Origin: Synergistaceae bacterium
Lineage (GTDB): Bacteria; Synergistota; Synergistia; Synergistales; Synergistaceae
Direction: 5' to 3'
Assembly: GCA_031269875.1 (NCBI GenBank)
Contig: JAISYM010000137.1
Location: forward strand, 1 to 51,637
DNA: 51,637 nt
Made by a program: the position numbers and the translations under genes. The stretch's first letter is position 1, and each line of letters begins with the position of its first letter. Below, piece after piece: positions 25,166-34,376 of this stretch. The notes beneath the pieces were generated by a model that was not told the origin of the DNA, did no database searches, and saw only the letters and a program-made list of their open reading frames with translations.

Positions 25166-26256
25166 TGATTCCTGAAAGCGTGCTGCTCTCATCCGGCGGC
25201 ACGGGCGGGCATATCTTGCCGGCCGCAGCCTTCGGGCGATGGATAAATCAGCGATATCCGGCCGTAAGGGTCGGTTACATATCGGGCAGGAGGCCCGTTG
25301 AACTGGAGATATACCGCTCCTTGAAAATCGAACCGCTCATAATAGATATCGAGGGTTCTCCCTTCGGAGCGCCGCCGGGGAAAAGGCTGCTCCGATGGAG
25401 GGACATGTTTCGCTCGTTCGGGCAAGCCGGACGATGTATGAGGCGCGACACGCCGAATCTTCTCGTGGCGTTTGGGGGGTATGTTTCGGCGGCCGCCGTT
25501 TTCTCGGCGCGCGCGCGGAGGATTCCCATCGTGGCGCACGAACAGAACGCTCTTGCCGGGAAAGTCACCATCTTTGCGCGCGCTTTGGGCGCCCGGGTCG
25601 CCACAGGCTGGAACAGGTGCGATCCCTTGAGGCCCGGTTCCTTTACGCCAGTCGGGGTGCCTGTCCGCGCCCTGCCCGGCATGAGCCGCGAGGATGCCGT
25701 GCGGAAGCTCTTGCCCGGACCGCTCGAAGGCGGCGGGCCCGTTGTCGCGGTGATGACCGGGTCGCTCGGCAGCGGCAGCCTCGCTCGTATTATCAGCGGG
25801 CTGTCCGGCATGAAGGGGTTCGATTCGTGGAATTTTATCATTATCGACCCGAATGTGGACCGCCCCGAAATGGCCGCGGGGAACGCGATTCATATTCCAA
25901 GGCTGTGGGATATAGCGCCGCTTTTTAACCTTGCTGACATCCTCATCACGAGAGGAGGCGCGTCTACTTTGGCGGAGGCGGACGCAAGCGGCATACCAAC
26001 CGTCGTTATACCGTGGAGGCGGGCCGCGGGCGACCACCAGATGAAAAACGCCGTTGAAATGGCTCGCGGCGGCAGAGCGGAAATTTTTGACGAGACGGCG
26101 GGAGACCCGGCGGAATTGGCCGAAAAGTTGCTGAATCTATGCCGTCATTATCCGCCCGCGGAGAAAGATATCGGCAAAAGGATGTATAATGCTTCAATAA
26201 ACGTCTGTGAGAGGCTGTGGGATTTTTGCTGCGCTTTTCTGGAAGGGAGAGATTGA
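25165..26256 (+). CDS. murG: MurG, UDP-GlcNAc:lipid I N-acetylglucosaminyltransferase
   Basis: 363 residues, a GT-B fold glycosyltransferase. The first glycine loop is SSGGTGGHILPAAAFGRW, followed by GGYVSAAAVFSARARRIPIVAHEQNALAG with the conserved HEQN. The second half has VMTGSLGSGSL and ITRGGASTLAEADASGIPTVVIPW, with GDHQMKNA near the end. It attaches GlcNAc to lipid I, forming lipid II at the inner face of the membrane. The reading frame is open far upstream inside ftsW, but the glycine loop begins so close to ATG 25165 that this start is preferred. MurC follows 1 base later. Confidence 0.95.
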   Translation: MIPESVLLSSGGTGGHILPAAAFGRWINQRYPAVRVGYISGRRPVELEIYRSLKIEPLIIDIEGSPFGAPPGKRLLRWRDMFRSFGQAGRCMRRDTPNLLVAFGGYVSAAAVFSARARRIPIVAHEQNALAGKVTIFARALGARVATGWNRCDPLRPGSFTPVGVPVRALPGMSREDAVRKLLPGPLEGGGPVVAVMTGSLGSGSLARIISGLSGMKGFDSWNFIIIDPNVDRPEMAAGNAIHIPRLWDIAPLFNLADILITRGGASTLAEADASGIPTVVIPWRRAAGDHQMKNAVEMARGGRAEIFDETAGDPAELAEKLLNLCRHYPPAEKDIGKRMYNASINVCERLWDFCCAFLEGRD

Positions 26257-26257
26257 T

Positions 26258-27706
26258 TTGAGGGCGGAAAAACAAGCCTTCATGGACTTGAATAAACGAT
26301 CGAGCATTCATCTTATGGGGATAGGAGGCGCCGGAATGAGTGGACTGGCGCTTTTGCTCGAAGCTATGGGACACAGCGTCAGCGGCTGCGACATGGAGAA
26401 CACGTTTTATCTGGGCAGGCTTCGTCAGAACGGCGTAAATATAGAGATGTCGCACAATAAAGAGCACCTCGATATCTACAAACCCGGCCTTATCATTCAT
26501 ACGAGCGCCATCGCGCAGGATCACCCTGAATTGATCGAAGCCAGAAAGAGGGGTATCCGCGTCGCGCGCAGGGCTGAGATACTGAGCGCCATATTCAACG
26601 AAAAAAAAGGTGTCGGCGTAGCCGGCACGCACGGTAAGACCACGACGTCGTCGATGATATCGTTTGTCTCGGAGTTCGCGGGGCGCAGACCGACCGTGGC
26701 TATCGGAGGCGAGCTCTCTGACATCGGCTGCAACGCGAAACTCGGAGAGGGCGAATATATGGTGGCCGAACTCGACGAGAGCGACGGTTCCTTTGAGCTG
26801 TTCTCCCCAAACGTCACTGTAGTCACGAATGTGGATTGGGATCATATCGATCATTACCCGACGTTCGAGAGCGTCATCGAGGGGTTCGGGCGTTTTATTA
26901 CGGGCAGTAAGCCCGGCGCGCCGGTGATAATCTGCGCGGAGGACGCTGGGACTTCAAAACTGCTGGCGTCCGGCACGGTAGAGAACGCGGTAACGTACGG
27001 GTGGGGACGCGGCTGGAGGTGGGGCGCGGAAGATTTGCGCCTCTTGGACGGCGGAGGCAGCGTCTTTACAGCGTATAAAGACGGCATACCCGCCGGAGAG
27101 ATGAGACTTCGGCTTTCAGGTGAGCATAACGTGCTGAACTCGCTGGCGGCGCTTGCCGCGTCGGACGCTATGGGCATACCCTTTAAGACGGCGGCGGAAG
27201 CGCTTTCAATATTCAACGGAGCGAAACGCCGTCTTCAGGTGGTGGGCGAGGCGGGCGGCGTGCTCATATACGATGATTACGGGCATCACCCCAATGAAAT
27301 CGCGGCCACGATGCGGGCGCTTGCCGGCGCGTTCAGGAACCGCCCGATACATGTTGTTTTCCAGCCGCACAGATATACGAGAACGCAGGCGCTCTTTGCG
27401 GATTTCGCGAAGGTTCTTTGCGCCGCGGAGGGGATTTATCTGCTCCCCATATACTCCGCCGACGAGACTCCCATATCGGGGGTGTCATCCTTCTTGATAT
27501 CGGATGAGCTGCACTTGGCCGGGCGATCGGACGCCGTCGTCTGCGGTGATTTTCAAGAGGCGGCCGATCTGGTGTGCGAGGGCGTAAAACCCGGCTGTGT
27601 CGTCTTGACGATTGGGGCGGGAAGCGTAGAGGAGCTTGGCGGTCAAATACTGGCCGAGCTCAGAAAGAGGACAGCCGTAGAGAATGCCGCAGCAGTCAGC
27701 GCCTGA
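26258..27706 (+). CDS. murC: MurC, UDP-MurNAc:L-alanine ligase
   Basis: 482 residues. The UDP-binding loop is IHLMGIGGAGMSGLALLLE near residue 18. The ATP loop GVAGTHGKTTTSSMI, VAELDESDGSFELFSPNVTVVTNVDWDH, SGEHNVLNSLAALAAS and YDDYGHHPNEIAATMRAL are all intact. The C-terminal FQPHRYTRTQALFADF is the typical MurC block. The TTG at 26258 is preferred, 7 bases after GGGAGA at 26245-26250. MurC adds the first L-alanine to UDP-MurNAc. The end overlaps murB by 23 bases. Confidence 0.95.
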   Translation: MRAEKQAFMDLNKRSSIHLMGIGGAGMSGLALLLEAMGHSVSGCDMENTFYLGRLRQNGVNIEMSHNKEHLDIYKPGLIIHTSAIAQDHPELIEARKRGIRVARRAEILSAIFNEKKGVGVAGTHGKTTTSSMISFVSEFAGRRPTVAIGGELSDIGCNAKLGEGEYMVAELDESDGSFELFSPNVTVVTNVDWDHIDHYPTFESVIEGFGRFITGSKPGAPVIICAEDAGTSKLLASGTVENAVTYGWGRGWRWGAEDLRLLDGGGSVFTAYKDGIPAGEMRLRLSGEHNVLNSLAALAASDAMGIPFKTAAEALSIFNGAKRRLQVVGEAGGVLIYDDYGHHPNEIAATMRALAGAFRNRPIHVVFQPHRYTRTQALFADFAKVLCAAEGIYLLPIYSADETPISGVSSFLISDELHLAGRSDAVVCGDFQEAADLVCEGVKPGCVVLTIGAGSVEELGGQILAELRKRTAVENAAAVSA

Positions 27707-28610
27707 GCGCCTGGAGAAAATTATCAGACGGGACGCTCCGTTGGCCGGGTTTACGACCTGGGGCGTCGGCGGAACCGCTAAGACACTCTTATCGCCGGCA
27801 GACAGAGGCGAACTCTCCATCTCGCTGGGATGGCTTCGTTCCAGGGGCCTTGACTATTATGTTGTAGGCGGCGGTTCGAACTCACTCGTCTTTGACGGGG
27901 AGATTGACGTTCCGATAATATCGACCAGATTGATGGATACGGTCACTTTTTCGCGCGAAGGCGGGAGTATTACGCTCACTTGCGGCGCAGGGGCTCTTTT
28001 GAAGGACGTGTTCGCTCTCTCCGTCCGCGAGGGGTGGAGCGGACTCGAATTTACGGCGGGAATACCGGGATCGGTAGGAGGCGCGATTATGGGCAACGCC
28101 GGAACGAGAGAGGGCGAAATATCATCCGCTGTCAGGAGGATTGAGATGGCTGACAGAACAGGGTCGCTCTTTACGCTGGATCGGGGCGGGATCGGGTGGG
28201 GTTACAGGCGATGCAGTCTTGCAGAAGACGGGATTGCCGTAATATCATCTGTGGTGATGGAGCTTCGCGAATCGACGCCGGAGGCAGTCGCAAAGTCAGT
28301 AAGAGTGACGCTGGAGCGCAGAAAATCACAGCCGCTTTCTGCCCGCACGGCGGGCTGCGTCTTTAAAAACCCAGAGGGAGACAGTGCGGGCAGGTTGCTC
28401 GAAGAGGCTGGTTGCAAGGATCTGTCGGTGGGAGGAGCCCGGGTTTCGGAGATTCACGCGAACTTTATTGAAAACTACGCTGATTGTACCGCGATGGATA
28501 TAGCGAGGCTAGCTAAGTTGTGCCGAGACAAAGTTTACGAAAAATTTGGGGTCGCGCTCTCTTTTGAGATAAAATTTGTAGGGTGGCGCGGGGATTTTAT
28601 GGAGGTATGA
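27684..28610 (+). CDS. murB: MurB, UDP-N-acetylenolpyruvoylglucosamine reductase
   Basis: 308 residues, type II MurB layout with an FAD-binding domain: TWGVGGTAKTLLSP, YYVVGGGSNSLV, FTAGIPGSVGGAIMGNAGTREG, and RRCSLAED. The substrate-binding part follows, ending LLEEAGCKDLSVGGARVSEIHANFIENY. SCVFKNPEGDSAGR in homologues carries the proton-donor serine; here the matching stretch is GCVFKNPEGDSAGRLL with serine or cysteine nearby. It reduces the enolpyruvyl group to lactyl using NADPH, before MurC acts. The order murC-murB-ftsQ is common in this cluster, and no ddl gene lies between. Confidence 0.94.
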   Translation: MPQQSAPERLEKIIRRDAPLAGFTTWGVGGTAKTLLSPADRGELSISLGWLRSRGLDYYVVGGGSNSLVFDGEIDVPIISTRLMDTVTFSREGGSITLTCGAGALLKDVFALSVREGWSGLEFTAGIPGSVGGAIMGNAGTREGEISSAVRRIEMADRTGSLFTLDRGGIGWGYRRCSLAEDGIAVISSVVMELRESTPEAVAKSVRVTLERRKSQPLSARTAGCVFKNPEGDSAGRLLEEAGCKDLSVGGARVSEIHANFIENYADCTAMDIARLAKLCRDKVYEKFGVALSFEIKFVGWRGDFMEV

Positions 28611-28619
28611 TGTGGGAGC

Positions 28620-29414
28620 ATGAGAAAATGGAAGGCGAAGCTGCTCATGCTCAGTTTCTTATGCGGGGTATTTTATTTCGCCGAGCAGAGGTATGACTAC
28701 TTCAGGCTCAGAGGGCTCGAAATAACTCCGCCCGGAATCCTTCCGGACACGACGGTCTGGCAGTCGGTGCCGCGCGTCGCTGAACGTTTCTGGATGTCTC
28801 TCTTCTGGGAACGGAGAAAGTTCGTAAAGGGGATCGAAGCGGCTTATCCGGTCGAGATAAAACTGAAAACCGCGGGATGGGGCAGGTACAAAGTTTCTAT
28901 AGAACCCCTCAAGCCGATGCTTTACGTGTCCTGGAACTCCAGTATGTGGTTTTTGTCCGACAATGGACGCATGTGGCGGACAGACCTTCCGTCGAACGCG
29001 AGCGTAAAGGGGCTCTCTTTTCCCAAAAAGCCGATACTGGCGTGGGATTCCGGTCTGGCGATGCCAATAGATCCGGAAACGCAGGGCGGCGGGATATGCC
29101 GGTCGAGTCTTCCGCTCGCGAAGATTAAAAAGTGGTACGATATGTTGGAAAAAGTCGGCTGGGAGAATGAAGTGTATTGCGTACTCGCTAAAAAAAAGGA
29201 TGGAAGGCTTGTAGTTCAGCTTTTGCTAGGCGCAGGCGACGGATCGTCAAGCGAAGTGGTACTCAAGGAAGACACGGCAAACTGGGCGCCGATAGCGGCG
29301 GCAATGACGAGGGTCTTCGGCGGCACGGGGAGCACAGTGCCTGACGGCTTGGTCGTAAACGCCACATTTGCCGACAGTATGACGTTCACCGTTACCAGCA
29401 GGGATTACAGATAG
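28620..29414 (+). CDS. ftsQ: FtsQ/DivIB-like divisome protein
   Basis: 264 residues with a basic N-terminus, one membrane segment (about 6-22) and an extracytoplasmic region. FRLRGLEITPPGILPDTTVW fits the start of a POTRA domain. KGIEAAYPVEIKLKT and VSIEPLKPMLYVSW followed by WFLSDNGRMW match the beta-domain entry of FtsQ (pattern E+.P.a......wylid..G.vf). Overall similarity is weak, so position between murB and ftsA is an important part of the call. It would recruit FtsL-FtsB and FtsW-FtsI to the septum. Confidence 0.82.
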   Translation: MRKWKAKLLMLSFLCGVFYFAEQRYDYFRLRGLEITPPGILPDTTVWQSVPRVAERFWMSLFWERRKFVKGIEAAYPVEIKLKTAGWGRYKVSIEPLKPMLYVSWNSSMWFLSDNGRMWRTDLPSNASVKGLSFPKKPILAWDSGLAMPIDPETQGGGICRSSLPLAKIKKWYDMLEKVGWENEVYCVLAKKKDGRLVVQLLLGAGDGSSSEVVLKEDTANWAPIAAAMTRVFGGTGSTVPDGLVVNATFADSMTFTVTSRDYR

Positions 29415-29452
29415 TCCTAGCTTATTACTTTTATTGATGGGGGGACCCCGCA

Positions 29453-30787
29453 TTGTTCAAAAAATCTTCTGCTTCGTCCGGATACAGGGATCCGGAAGTC
29501 CTGGTGGGGTTGGATCTTGGTACCAGCAAGGTAACGGTGGTGGTCGCCGAACGTGAAGGCCCCAGCGGAGAAGCTCAGATAATCGGGATGGGACAAGCGC
29601 CTTCCAACGGAATCAGGAAAGGGCTCATCGTGCATCTGGATAATGCCGTGAGGTCGGTCAGGCAGGCTGTGAGCGACGCTGAAAATATGGTAGGGCTCGA
29701 ACTCACCGACGCCACCGTCTCCTTCAGCGGCGGCGACTTACAGAGCATAAGATCGAAGGGTATGATATCGCTGGGGCGTTCGCCGCGGACCGTAATGCAG
29801 CTGGACGTAGGACGCGTGATAGAGGCCGCGCAGGCCGACGTGGCCGTCCCGCCAAATCAGATGATCCTGCACACGATTCCCGTAGAGTATTCGCTGGACG
29901 GCAACACTGGAATCGACGATCCCCTGGGCATGACGGGAATGCGTCTCGATATAGACCTGGAGTCGGTCATTGTTCCGATTTCAACCGTACAGAATGTTTA
30001 CAACTGCGTTGACCGCGCCGGCCTCAACGTGACGGGCTTCGTGATCAAACCGCTGGCTTCGGCGCTTGGGGCGATAACGCCCGAAGAGGCTATGGCTGGC
30101 GTTATCGCGGTCGACATAGGCGGCGGCACCTGCAGCATCGCGGTTTTTGCCGACAGCCGCCCGAAGCACTTGGCCGTACTATCCGTTGGCGGGGATCATA
30201 TAACGAACGACGTGGCGTCCGTTCTGAAAATCCCTATCGGGAAGGCCGAAGAGATCAAAAAAGAGGTGGATCTCTTCAGTGACCCGCTGGTCGAGCGCCA
30301 CGACAGACTGGAATTCGATCACAACGGCAGAAATTACTCGTATTCCCTCACGGAACTGACCGAAATCGTGCAGTGCAGGGTGGACGAACTTTTCGCCTCC
30401 CTTGTGAGAAGCGAGGTCGCCAATTCGGGCGTTTCGATGCTGCCGGCGGGCGTTGTGCTGACCGGCGGCGTTTCCCGCAGCGCCGGAATAGAGCAGTACC
30501 TCTCAAACCTCATGGATATGCCGGTGCGCGGCGCGTTCCCGATCGACTCGAACAGAATGCCGCCTGGAAGGAACGGACCGGAATATACGTGCGCGTCCGG
30601 GATTATCCGCTACGCGCTCGAGCAGGAACGCGACCCGTTCAGATATATAGAACAGCCCCTGGATCAGCTGCTCAAACCGGCCATAAAACGCACTCAGGGC
30701 GCGGCTTCAGGTTCAGGCGCGGAGCAGGAAACCAAGGGACCGTCGATAATAGAGTCGATCAAGTCCGTTTTAAAAGAGCTTTTTTAA
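29453..30787 (+). CDS. ftsA: FtsA, actin-like membrane anchor of the Z ring
   Basis: 444 residues with an actin/Hsp70-type ATPase fold. [17 protein letters not shown] is the first phosphate loop. The 1C domain follows ([18 protein letters not shown]), then [16 protein letters not shown] as the second phosphate loop and [18 protein letters not shown] as the adenosine motif. The C-terminal [13 protein letters not shown] is the amphipathic membrane-targeting helix. It links FtsZ filaments to the membrane. The start is TTG at 29453 after GGGGGGACC. FtsZ begins 13 bases after the stop. Confidence 0.95.
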   Translation: MFKKSSASSGYRDPEVLVGLDLGTSKVTVVVAEREGPSGEAQIIGMGQAPSNGIRKGLIVHLDNAVRSVRQAVSDAENMVGLELTDATVSFSGGDLQSIRSKGMISLGRSPRTVMQLDVGRVIEAAQADVAVPPNQMILHTIPVEYSLDGNTGIDDPLGMTGMRLDIDLESVIVPISTVQNVYNCVDRAGLNVTGFVIKPLASALGAITPEEAMAGVIAVDIGGGTCSIAVFADSRPKHLAVLSVGGDHITNDVASVLKIPIGKAEEIKKEVDLFSDPLVERHDRLEFDHNGRNYSYSLTELTEIVQCRVDELFASLVRSEVANSGVSMLPAGVVLTGGVSRSAGIEQYLSNLMDMPVRGAFPIDSNRMPPGRNGPEYTCASGIIRYALEQERDPFRYIEQPLDQLLKPAIKRTQGAASGSGAEQETKGPSIIESIKSVLKELF

Positions 30788-30800
30788 GGAGAGATTGACT

Positions 30801-32036
30801 ATGCCGGATATTTTTCAACTTGACAGACCGTTCCGCGCAAGCCGCGAGGTCATAAGAGTAGTAGGGGTCGGCGGAGGCGGCAACAACGCCCTCAATCACA
30901 TAGTCCGGGGAGGGGTCGGCGGAGTGGATTTTGTCGCCGCGAACACGGACCTCGCTCACTTGGAGCTGTCGGAGGCGTCGCTCAAGATAACGCTTGGACG
31001 CGAACTTACAAGAGGGCTGGGCGCCGGCTCCGATCCCACCGTGGGGCAGAAAGCGGCGCTGGAGTCTCGTGAGGAGATTCGCTCGGCGCTGGAAGGTTCA
31101 GATATGGTTTTCCTGGCGGCGGGGATGGGCGGCGGCACCGGTACGGGGGCTTCTCCGGTGATAGCCAACATCGCGAAGGAGACGGGGGCTCTCGTCGTCG
31201 CTGTCGTGACGCGGCCGTTTCAGTTCGAGGGCAAACGCAGGCTGAATCACGCTTCAGAAGGAATCGAGAAACTGCGGGAGCAGGTGGACGCGCTTATCGT
31301 GATTCCAAACGACAGGTTGCTGTCCATCGCGGACAAGCGTACGGCCTTGAGCGACGCCTTCAAACTTGCGGACAACGTCCTGCATCAGGCCGTTCAGGGC
31401 GTCACGGACTTGATATTGCGCCCCGGGCTCGTCAACGTCGATTTCGCGGACGTGCGGACGATAATGAGCAACGCGGGCTCCGCTATAATGGGCATAGGCG
31501 AGGGCTACGGGGAAAACAGGGTCGCTACCGCTGCGCACAACGCTATAAACAGCCCGCTCATGGAGACGCCTATGATAGGGGCGAAGGGCGTGCTCTTTAA
31601 CGTCTCGGGCGGCGCTAATATAGGGATACACGAGGTCGAGGAGGCCGCCGAAATTATCAACAGCGCCAGTGACGAGGACGCGTCGATAATTTGGGGACAC
31701 GTTTACGACCCCGATATGGACGACTCCGTCAAGATTACGGTAATCGCGACAGGCTTTGACGAGGTTTTGGCCGCGCGAAAACAGCCGGCGGCCGCGGTAA
31801 TAAGGGCTGTACCCGCCCAGCAAAAGGTGGTTGTTTCCTCAGCTCCTGTCTCGGTCGCGCCCGCCGTTCAGCAAAACGCGCGGCCCGAGCGGGCCGCGCC
31901 GCCTAAACAGCGGCAGGAGACCGCGGAAACGGACTTCCGTACCTCCGGCTCAGAGTCGGAGGATCTGTTCCGCACAAGCGGCGTCCCCACAAACAAGCTC
32001 GACATACCGGCGTATCTGCGGAGGAAAAAAGCTTGA
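30801..32036 (+). CDS. ftsZ: FtsZ, tubulin-like division GTPase
   Basis: 411 residues. [14 protein letters not shown] is the first nucleotide loop, GGGTGTG (residues 110-116) the tubulin signature, and [25 protein letters not shown] the T6 and catalytic-loop region. A linker of about 70 residues rich in Ala, Pro and Gln follows. The conserved tail [14 protein letters not shown] is the peptide that binds FtsA. I prefer ATG 30801, 8 bases behind AGGAG, over the TTG six bases earlier. FtsZ polymerises into the division ring; it is the last gene of the canonical cluster here. Confidence 0.97.
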   Translation: MPDIFQLDRPFRASREVIRVVGVGGGGNNALNHIVRGGVGGVDFVAANTDLAHLELSEASLKITLGRELTRGLGAGSDPTVGQKAALESREEIRSALEGSDMVFLAAGMGGGTGTGASPVIANIAKETGALVVAVVTRPFQFEGKRRLNHASEGIEKLREQVDALIVIPNDRLLSIADKRTALSDAFKLADNVLHQAVQGVTDLILRPGLVNVDFADVRTIMSNAGSAIMGIGEGYGENRVATAAHNAINSPLMETPMIGAKGVLFNVSGGANIGIHEVEEAAEIINSASDEDASIIWGHVYDPDMDDSVKITVIATGFDEVLAARKQPAAAVIRAVPAQQKVVVSSAPVSVAPAVQQNARPERAAPPKQRQETAETDFRTSGSESEDLFRTSGVPTNKLDIPAYLRRKKA

Positions 32037-32040
32037 TCTC

Positions 32041-32130
32041 GTGCGGTACGTCAACCTTGCGGGGAAATTAACGGATATTGCGGAGTACTGCTACGGCATG
32101 GGCTTCATGGGCCGATTACAGGGAGAGTGA
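32041..32130 (+). CDS. Candidate 29-residue ORF after ftsZ, overlapping the radical SAM gene
   Basis: A GTG at 32041, five bases after the ftsZ stop, opens a short frame to TGA 32128-32130. It reads like a real protein (RYVNLAGKLTDIAEY, then GMGFMGRLQGE). A GGAGG lies at 32020-32024 inside ftsZ, rather far upstream (16 bases). It overlaps the annotated beginning of the next gene in another frame. It may be a small peptide coupled to ftsZ, or the original N-terminus of the radical SAM protein separated by a frameshift. No function is proposed. Confidence 0.35.
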   Translation: MRYVNLAGKLTDIAEYCYGMGFMGRLQGE

Positions 32131-33598
32131 AAGTCTTTTAACAGAGATACCATCCGGGGGTGATCTGCCTGCGGCGTTATTTTTTCCGGCCGATTACTCG
32201 GTGGGAATGGCGAACCTTGGCTATCACTATATATATAGGAAATTGCGGGAGTCGGGACTGTCCGCGGAACGTTTTTTTCTCTCACCGATACCGTACAGAT
32301 CGGTCGAGGGCGACACTCTGCTTGAGCGCTTCGGCGTCATCATGGCGGGCATCTCTTACGAGTGCGACGTGCCGGCGCTCCTGCGCTGGCTCGTAAACGC
32401 GGGCGTCGAGCCGGCTAGGAAGCGGCGGGATCGGGAAGGCGCTCCGATTATAGGCACGGGCGGGGCTCTGACGTATATTAACCCGCTTTCGCTCTCGGAC
32501 GTCTCGGACTTCATCGTGCTGGGCGACGGTTTGCCGGTACTCGATCACGTCGCGGAGACCCTGCGGCGGAAAGGCAGCCGTACGGAAATTCTCAGGTGGC
32601 TTGCGGAGCATCCTTCCATACTCGTGCCTTCGGTGCATCTGGACAGCGGCTTAACTTTTGAGCTTTCGGCGGCAAAGCGCTGCGACATATCGGAGGATTA
32701 CGGACATGGCTGTTGGATAGCCCCTAAATCCGCGTTCGGGGACACTTTTTTGGTCGAGCTCCAACGCGGCTGCGCCAGGGGGTGCAAGTACTGCACCCTG
32801 CCTTCCCGCTTCGGGGCGCTCCGTCAGCGTCCGGTCGGAATGGTACTTAGCGACATCGAGTCTGCCTGCAAAAAAGCCACTTTTGGGCGCGTCGGCCTCG
32901 TGACTCCGGAGGCGAGCGATTACCGGAGCTTAGATGATCTGCTTGACGGGCTCCGCCGGCTCGATAAGGGCGTCTCTTTCGCGTCGCTTCGCGCGGACGG
33001 TCTGAATCGCCGGATGTTAAGGGCTCTTAGGAGCGGGGGGTGGCGCAGCGTCACGGTCGCTCCTGAGTCTGGGGACGATAATTTGAGGGCTTCGTGCGGG
33101 AAAGGCTTCACTAACGATAAATTGACAGAGGCGCTCTGTATGGCAAAAGAAGAGGGGATTTCGAGCGTCAAACTCTATTTTATGATAGGCTTGCCCGGTG
33201 AAAACAGCTCGCATGTCCTCTCCATAGCGGATTTGTGCGGCAGGATAGGCGGGGAAACGGGACTAAAACTAACGGCCGCTGTTTCGCCGTTTGTTCCAAA
33301 ACCCGGAACGGGCTGGAGCGGCGCGGATTTTAGCAAAGAGGCTGAACTCCAGGGAAAGTTCGCGATACTGTCGAAAGCGATGCGCCGCTTGCCTAAGACG
33401 ACATTTCAGCGCTCAAGTATAAAAGAGGCTGTTCTCGAGTACGCTTTATCGTGGGCGTCCTCCAGAGTCTCTGAAATGACTACTGAACTCATAAAGGACA
33501 CCGGAGCCGCGCGGGGGAGTATACTTAGGCAGTTGACGGCGGGCATCGATAAAAACGAAGCAGAGTCGGAACTTGAAAGACTGGGGCTTTTATTCTAA
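32078..33598 (+). CDS. Radical SAM protein of the B12-domain/TIGR03960-like type, function unknown
   Basis: 506 residues. The N-terminal half (PADYSVGMANLGYHYIYRKL, then AGISYECDVPALLRWLVNAGV and GTGGALTYINPLSLSD) resembles the cobalamin-binding-like domain of TIGR03960-type radical SAM proteins. The radical SAM barrel follows with ELQRGCARGCKYCTL, the CxxxCxxC cluster motif, and VAPESGDDNLR further on. The reaction is unknown; related proteins include RNA- and protein-methylthiolating and methylating enzymes. The start is uncertain: TTG 32078 has a poor ribosome site, and the first 15 residues (MRSTATAWASW) look unlike coding sequence, while a short competing frame lies over it. Confidence 0.8.
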   Translation: MRSTATAWASWADYRESESLLTEIPSGGDLPAALFFPADYSVGMANLGYHYIYRKLRESGLSAERFFLSPIPYRSVEGDTLLERFGVIMAGISYECDVPALLRWLVNAGVEPARKRRDREGAPIIGTGGALTYINPLSLSDVSDFIVLGDGLPVLDHVAETLRRKGSRTEILRWLAEHPSILVPSVHLDSGLTFELSAAKRCDISEDYGHGCWIAPKSAFGDTFLVELQRGCARGCKYCTLPSRFGALRQRPVGMVLSDIESACKKATFGRVGLVTPEASDYRSLDDLLDGLRRLDKGVSFASLRADGLNRRMLRALRSGGWRSVTVAPESGDDNLRASCGKGFTNDKLTEALCMAKEEGISSVKLYFMIGLPGENSSHVLSIADLCGRIGGETGLKLTAAVSPFVPKPGTGWSGADFSKEAELQGKFAILSKAMRRLPKTTFQRSSIKEAVLEYALSWASSRVSEMTTELIKDTGAARGSILRQLTAGIDKNEAESELERLGLLF

Positions 33599-33615
33599 AT
33601 TACTAAAGGGCCGAT

Positions 33616-33645
33616 TTATCGTTATGGGCCTGATGGTGACGATAA
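33616..33645. repeat. Inverted repeat between the radical SAM and SPOR genes
   Basis: TTATCGT (33616-33622) and ACGATAA (33639-33645) are perfect complements separated by 16 bases. They lie in the 86-base gap after the radical SAM gene. There is no T-run, so this is more like an operator or weak processing site than a terminator. Confidence 0.3.
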
Positions 33646-33684
33646 GTCAGACTTGCATCCGGCATCCAAAAAGGAGGCGCCGTC

Positions 33685-34371
33685 ATGACGGCAACTAGCA
33701 GAAGGTCACGAAATTATAAAGAAAAAAATTCGATGTTTGCGTTCGGGCATTTCGCCCTGCCGATTGCGGCGCTCGTAGCTGTGGGTTTGCTCTTCGTAGG
33801 TATAAAACTCTTTTTCCTCACACCGCCGAACGGGGGCGCCGTACCAGCGATTCCAGTCGCGGGAGTGCCGGATCTGGAATCGACCGCCTCCGGCGGGGAA
33901 TTTACTGAGGAATCCCTGTACGCCGCGGCAAACGATACCCCTGGCGATACGGCGTCGGATATTCCAAGCGCGCTATCCGTGGGCCCTATCTCTGATTCGC
34001 GCGAAAAGCCAGAAAAAAGCGAGCCGGCGATAATATCCACGCAGCAGAAAACACCCGTCAAGCAAGCGGCGACGGCTGTCAAAAAAACACCGGCGGCGCT
34101 AAAAAAGACGGAAAACATGCCCGCGCCCAGCCCCGCGGGATCGGCTTGGGCCGTTCAGGTAGGCGCTTTCTCCAAGGCGGAAGGGGCGAACGTCGTTCTC
34201 GGCGAGATGAAAAAACTTGGCTACTCGGCCAGCATATCAAAGAGCGACGCGTCCGGTTCGACGTTTCACAGAGTACGCGTAGCGGCTGGCAATTCGCGCG
34301 CCGACGCGCAGCGGTTGGCGTCGGCGCTCGAAAAAAGGGGTTACCCGGTGCTCGTCGTTCCATCTCGCTGA
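33685..34371 (+). CDS. SPOR-domain membrane protein (septal peptidoglycan-binding candidate)
   Basis: 228 residues. A basic cytoplasmic tail with RRSRNYKEK is followed by one membrane segment (about 20-42), then a Pro/Thr/Lys-rich extracytoplasmic linker. The C-terminal SPOR domain (about 150-228) includes AWAVQVGAFSKAEGANVVLGEM and FHRVRVAAGNSRADAQRLASALEKRGYPVLVV. SPOR domains bind denuded glycan strands at the division septum, which fits the nearby division cluster. It starts at ATG 33685 with AAGGAGG upstream. No amidase or transglycosylase domain is attached, so it resembles FtsN/DedD in architecture; whether it performs FtsN's activating role is inference. Confidence 0.9.
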   Translation: MTATSRRSRNYKEKNSMFAFGHFALPIAALVAVGLLFVGIKLFFLTPPNGGAVPAIPVAGVPDLESTASGGEFTEESLYAAANDTPGDTASDIPSALSVGPISDSREKPEKSEPAIISTQQKTPVKQAATAVKKTPAALKKTENMPAPSPAGSAWAVQVGAFSKAEGANVVLGEMKKLGYSASISKSDASGSTFHRVRVAAGNSRADAQRLASALEKRGYPVLVVPSR

Positions 34372-34376
34372 AGGAT

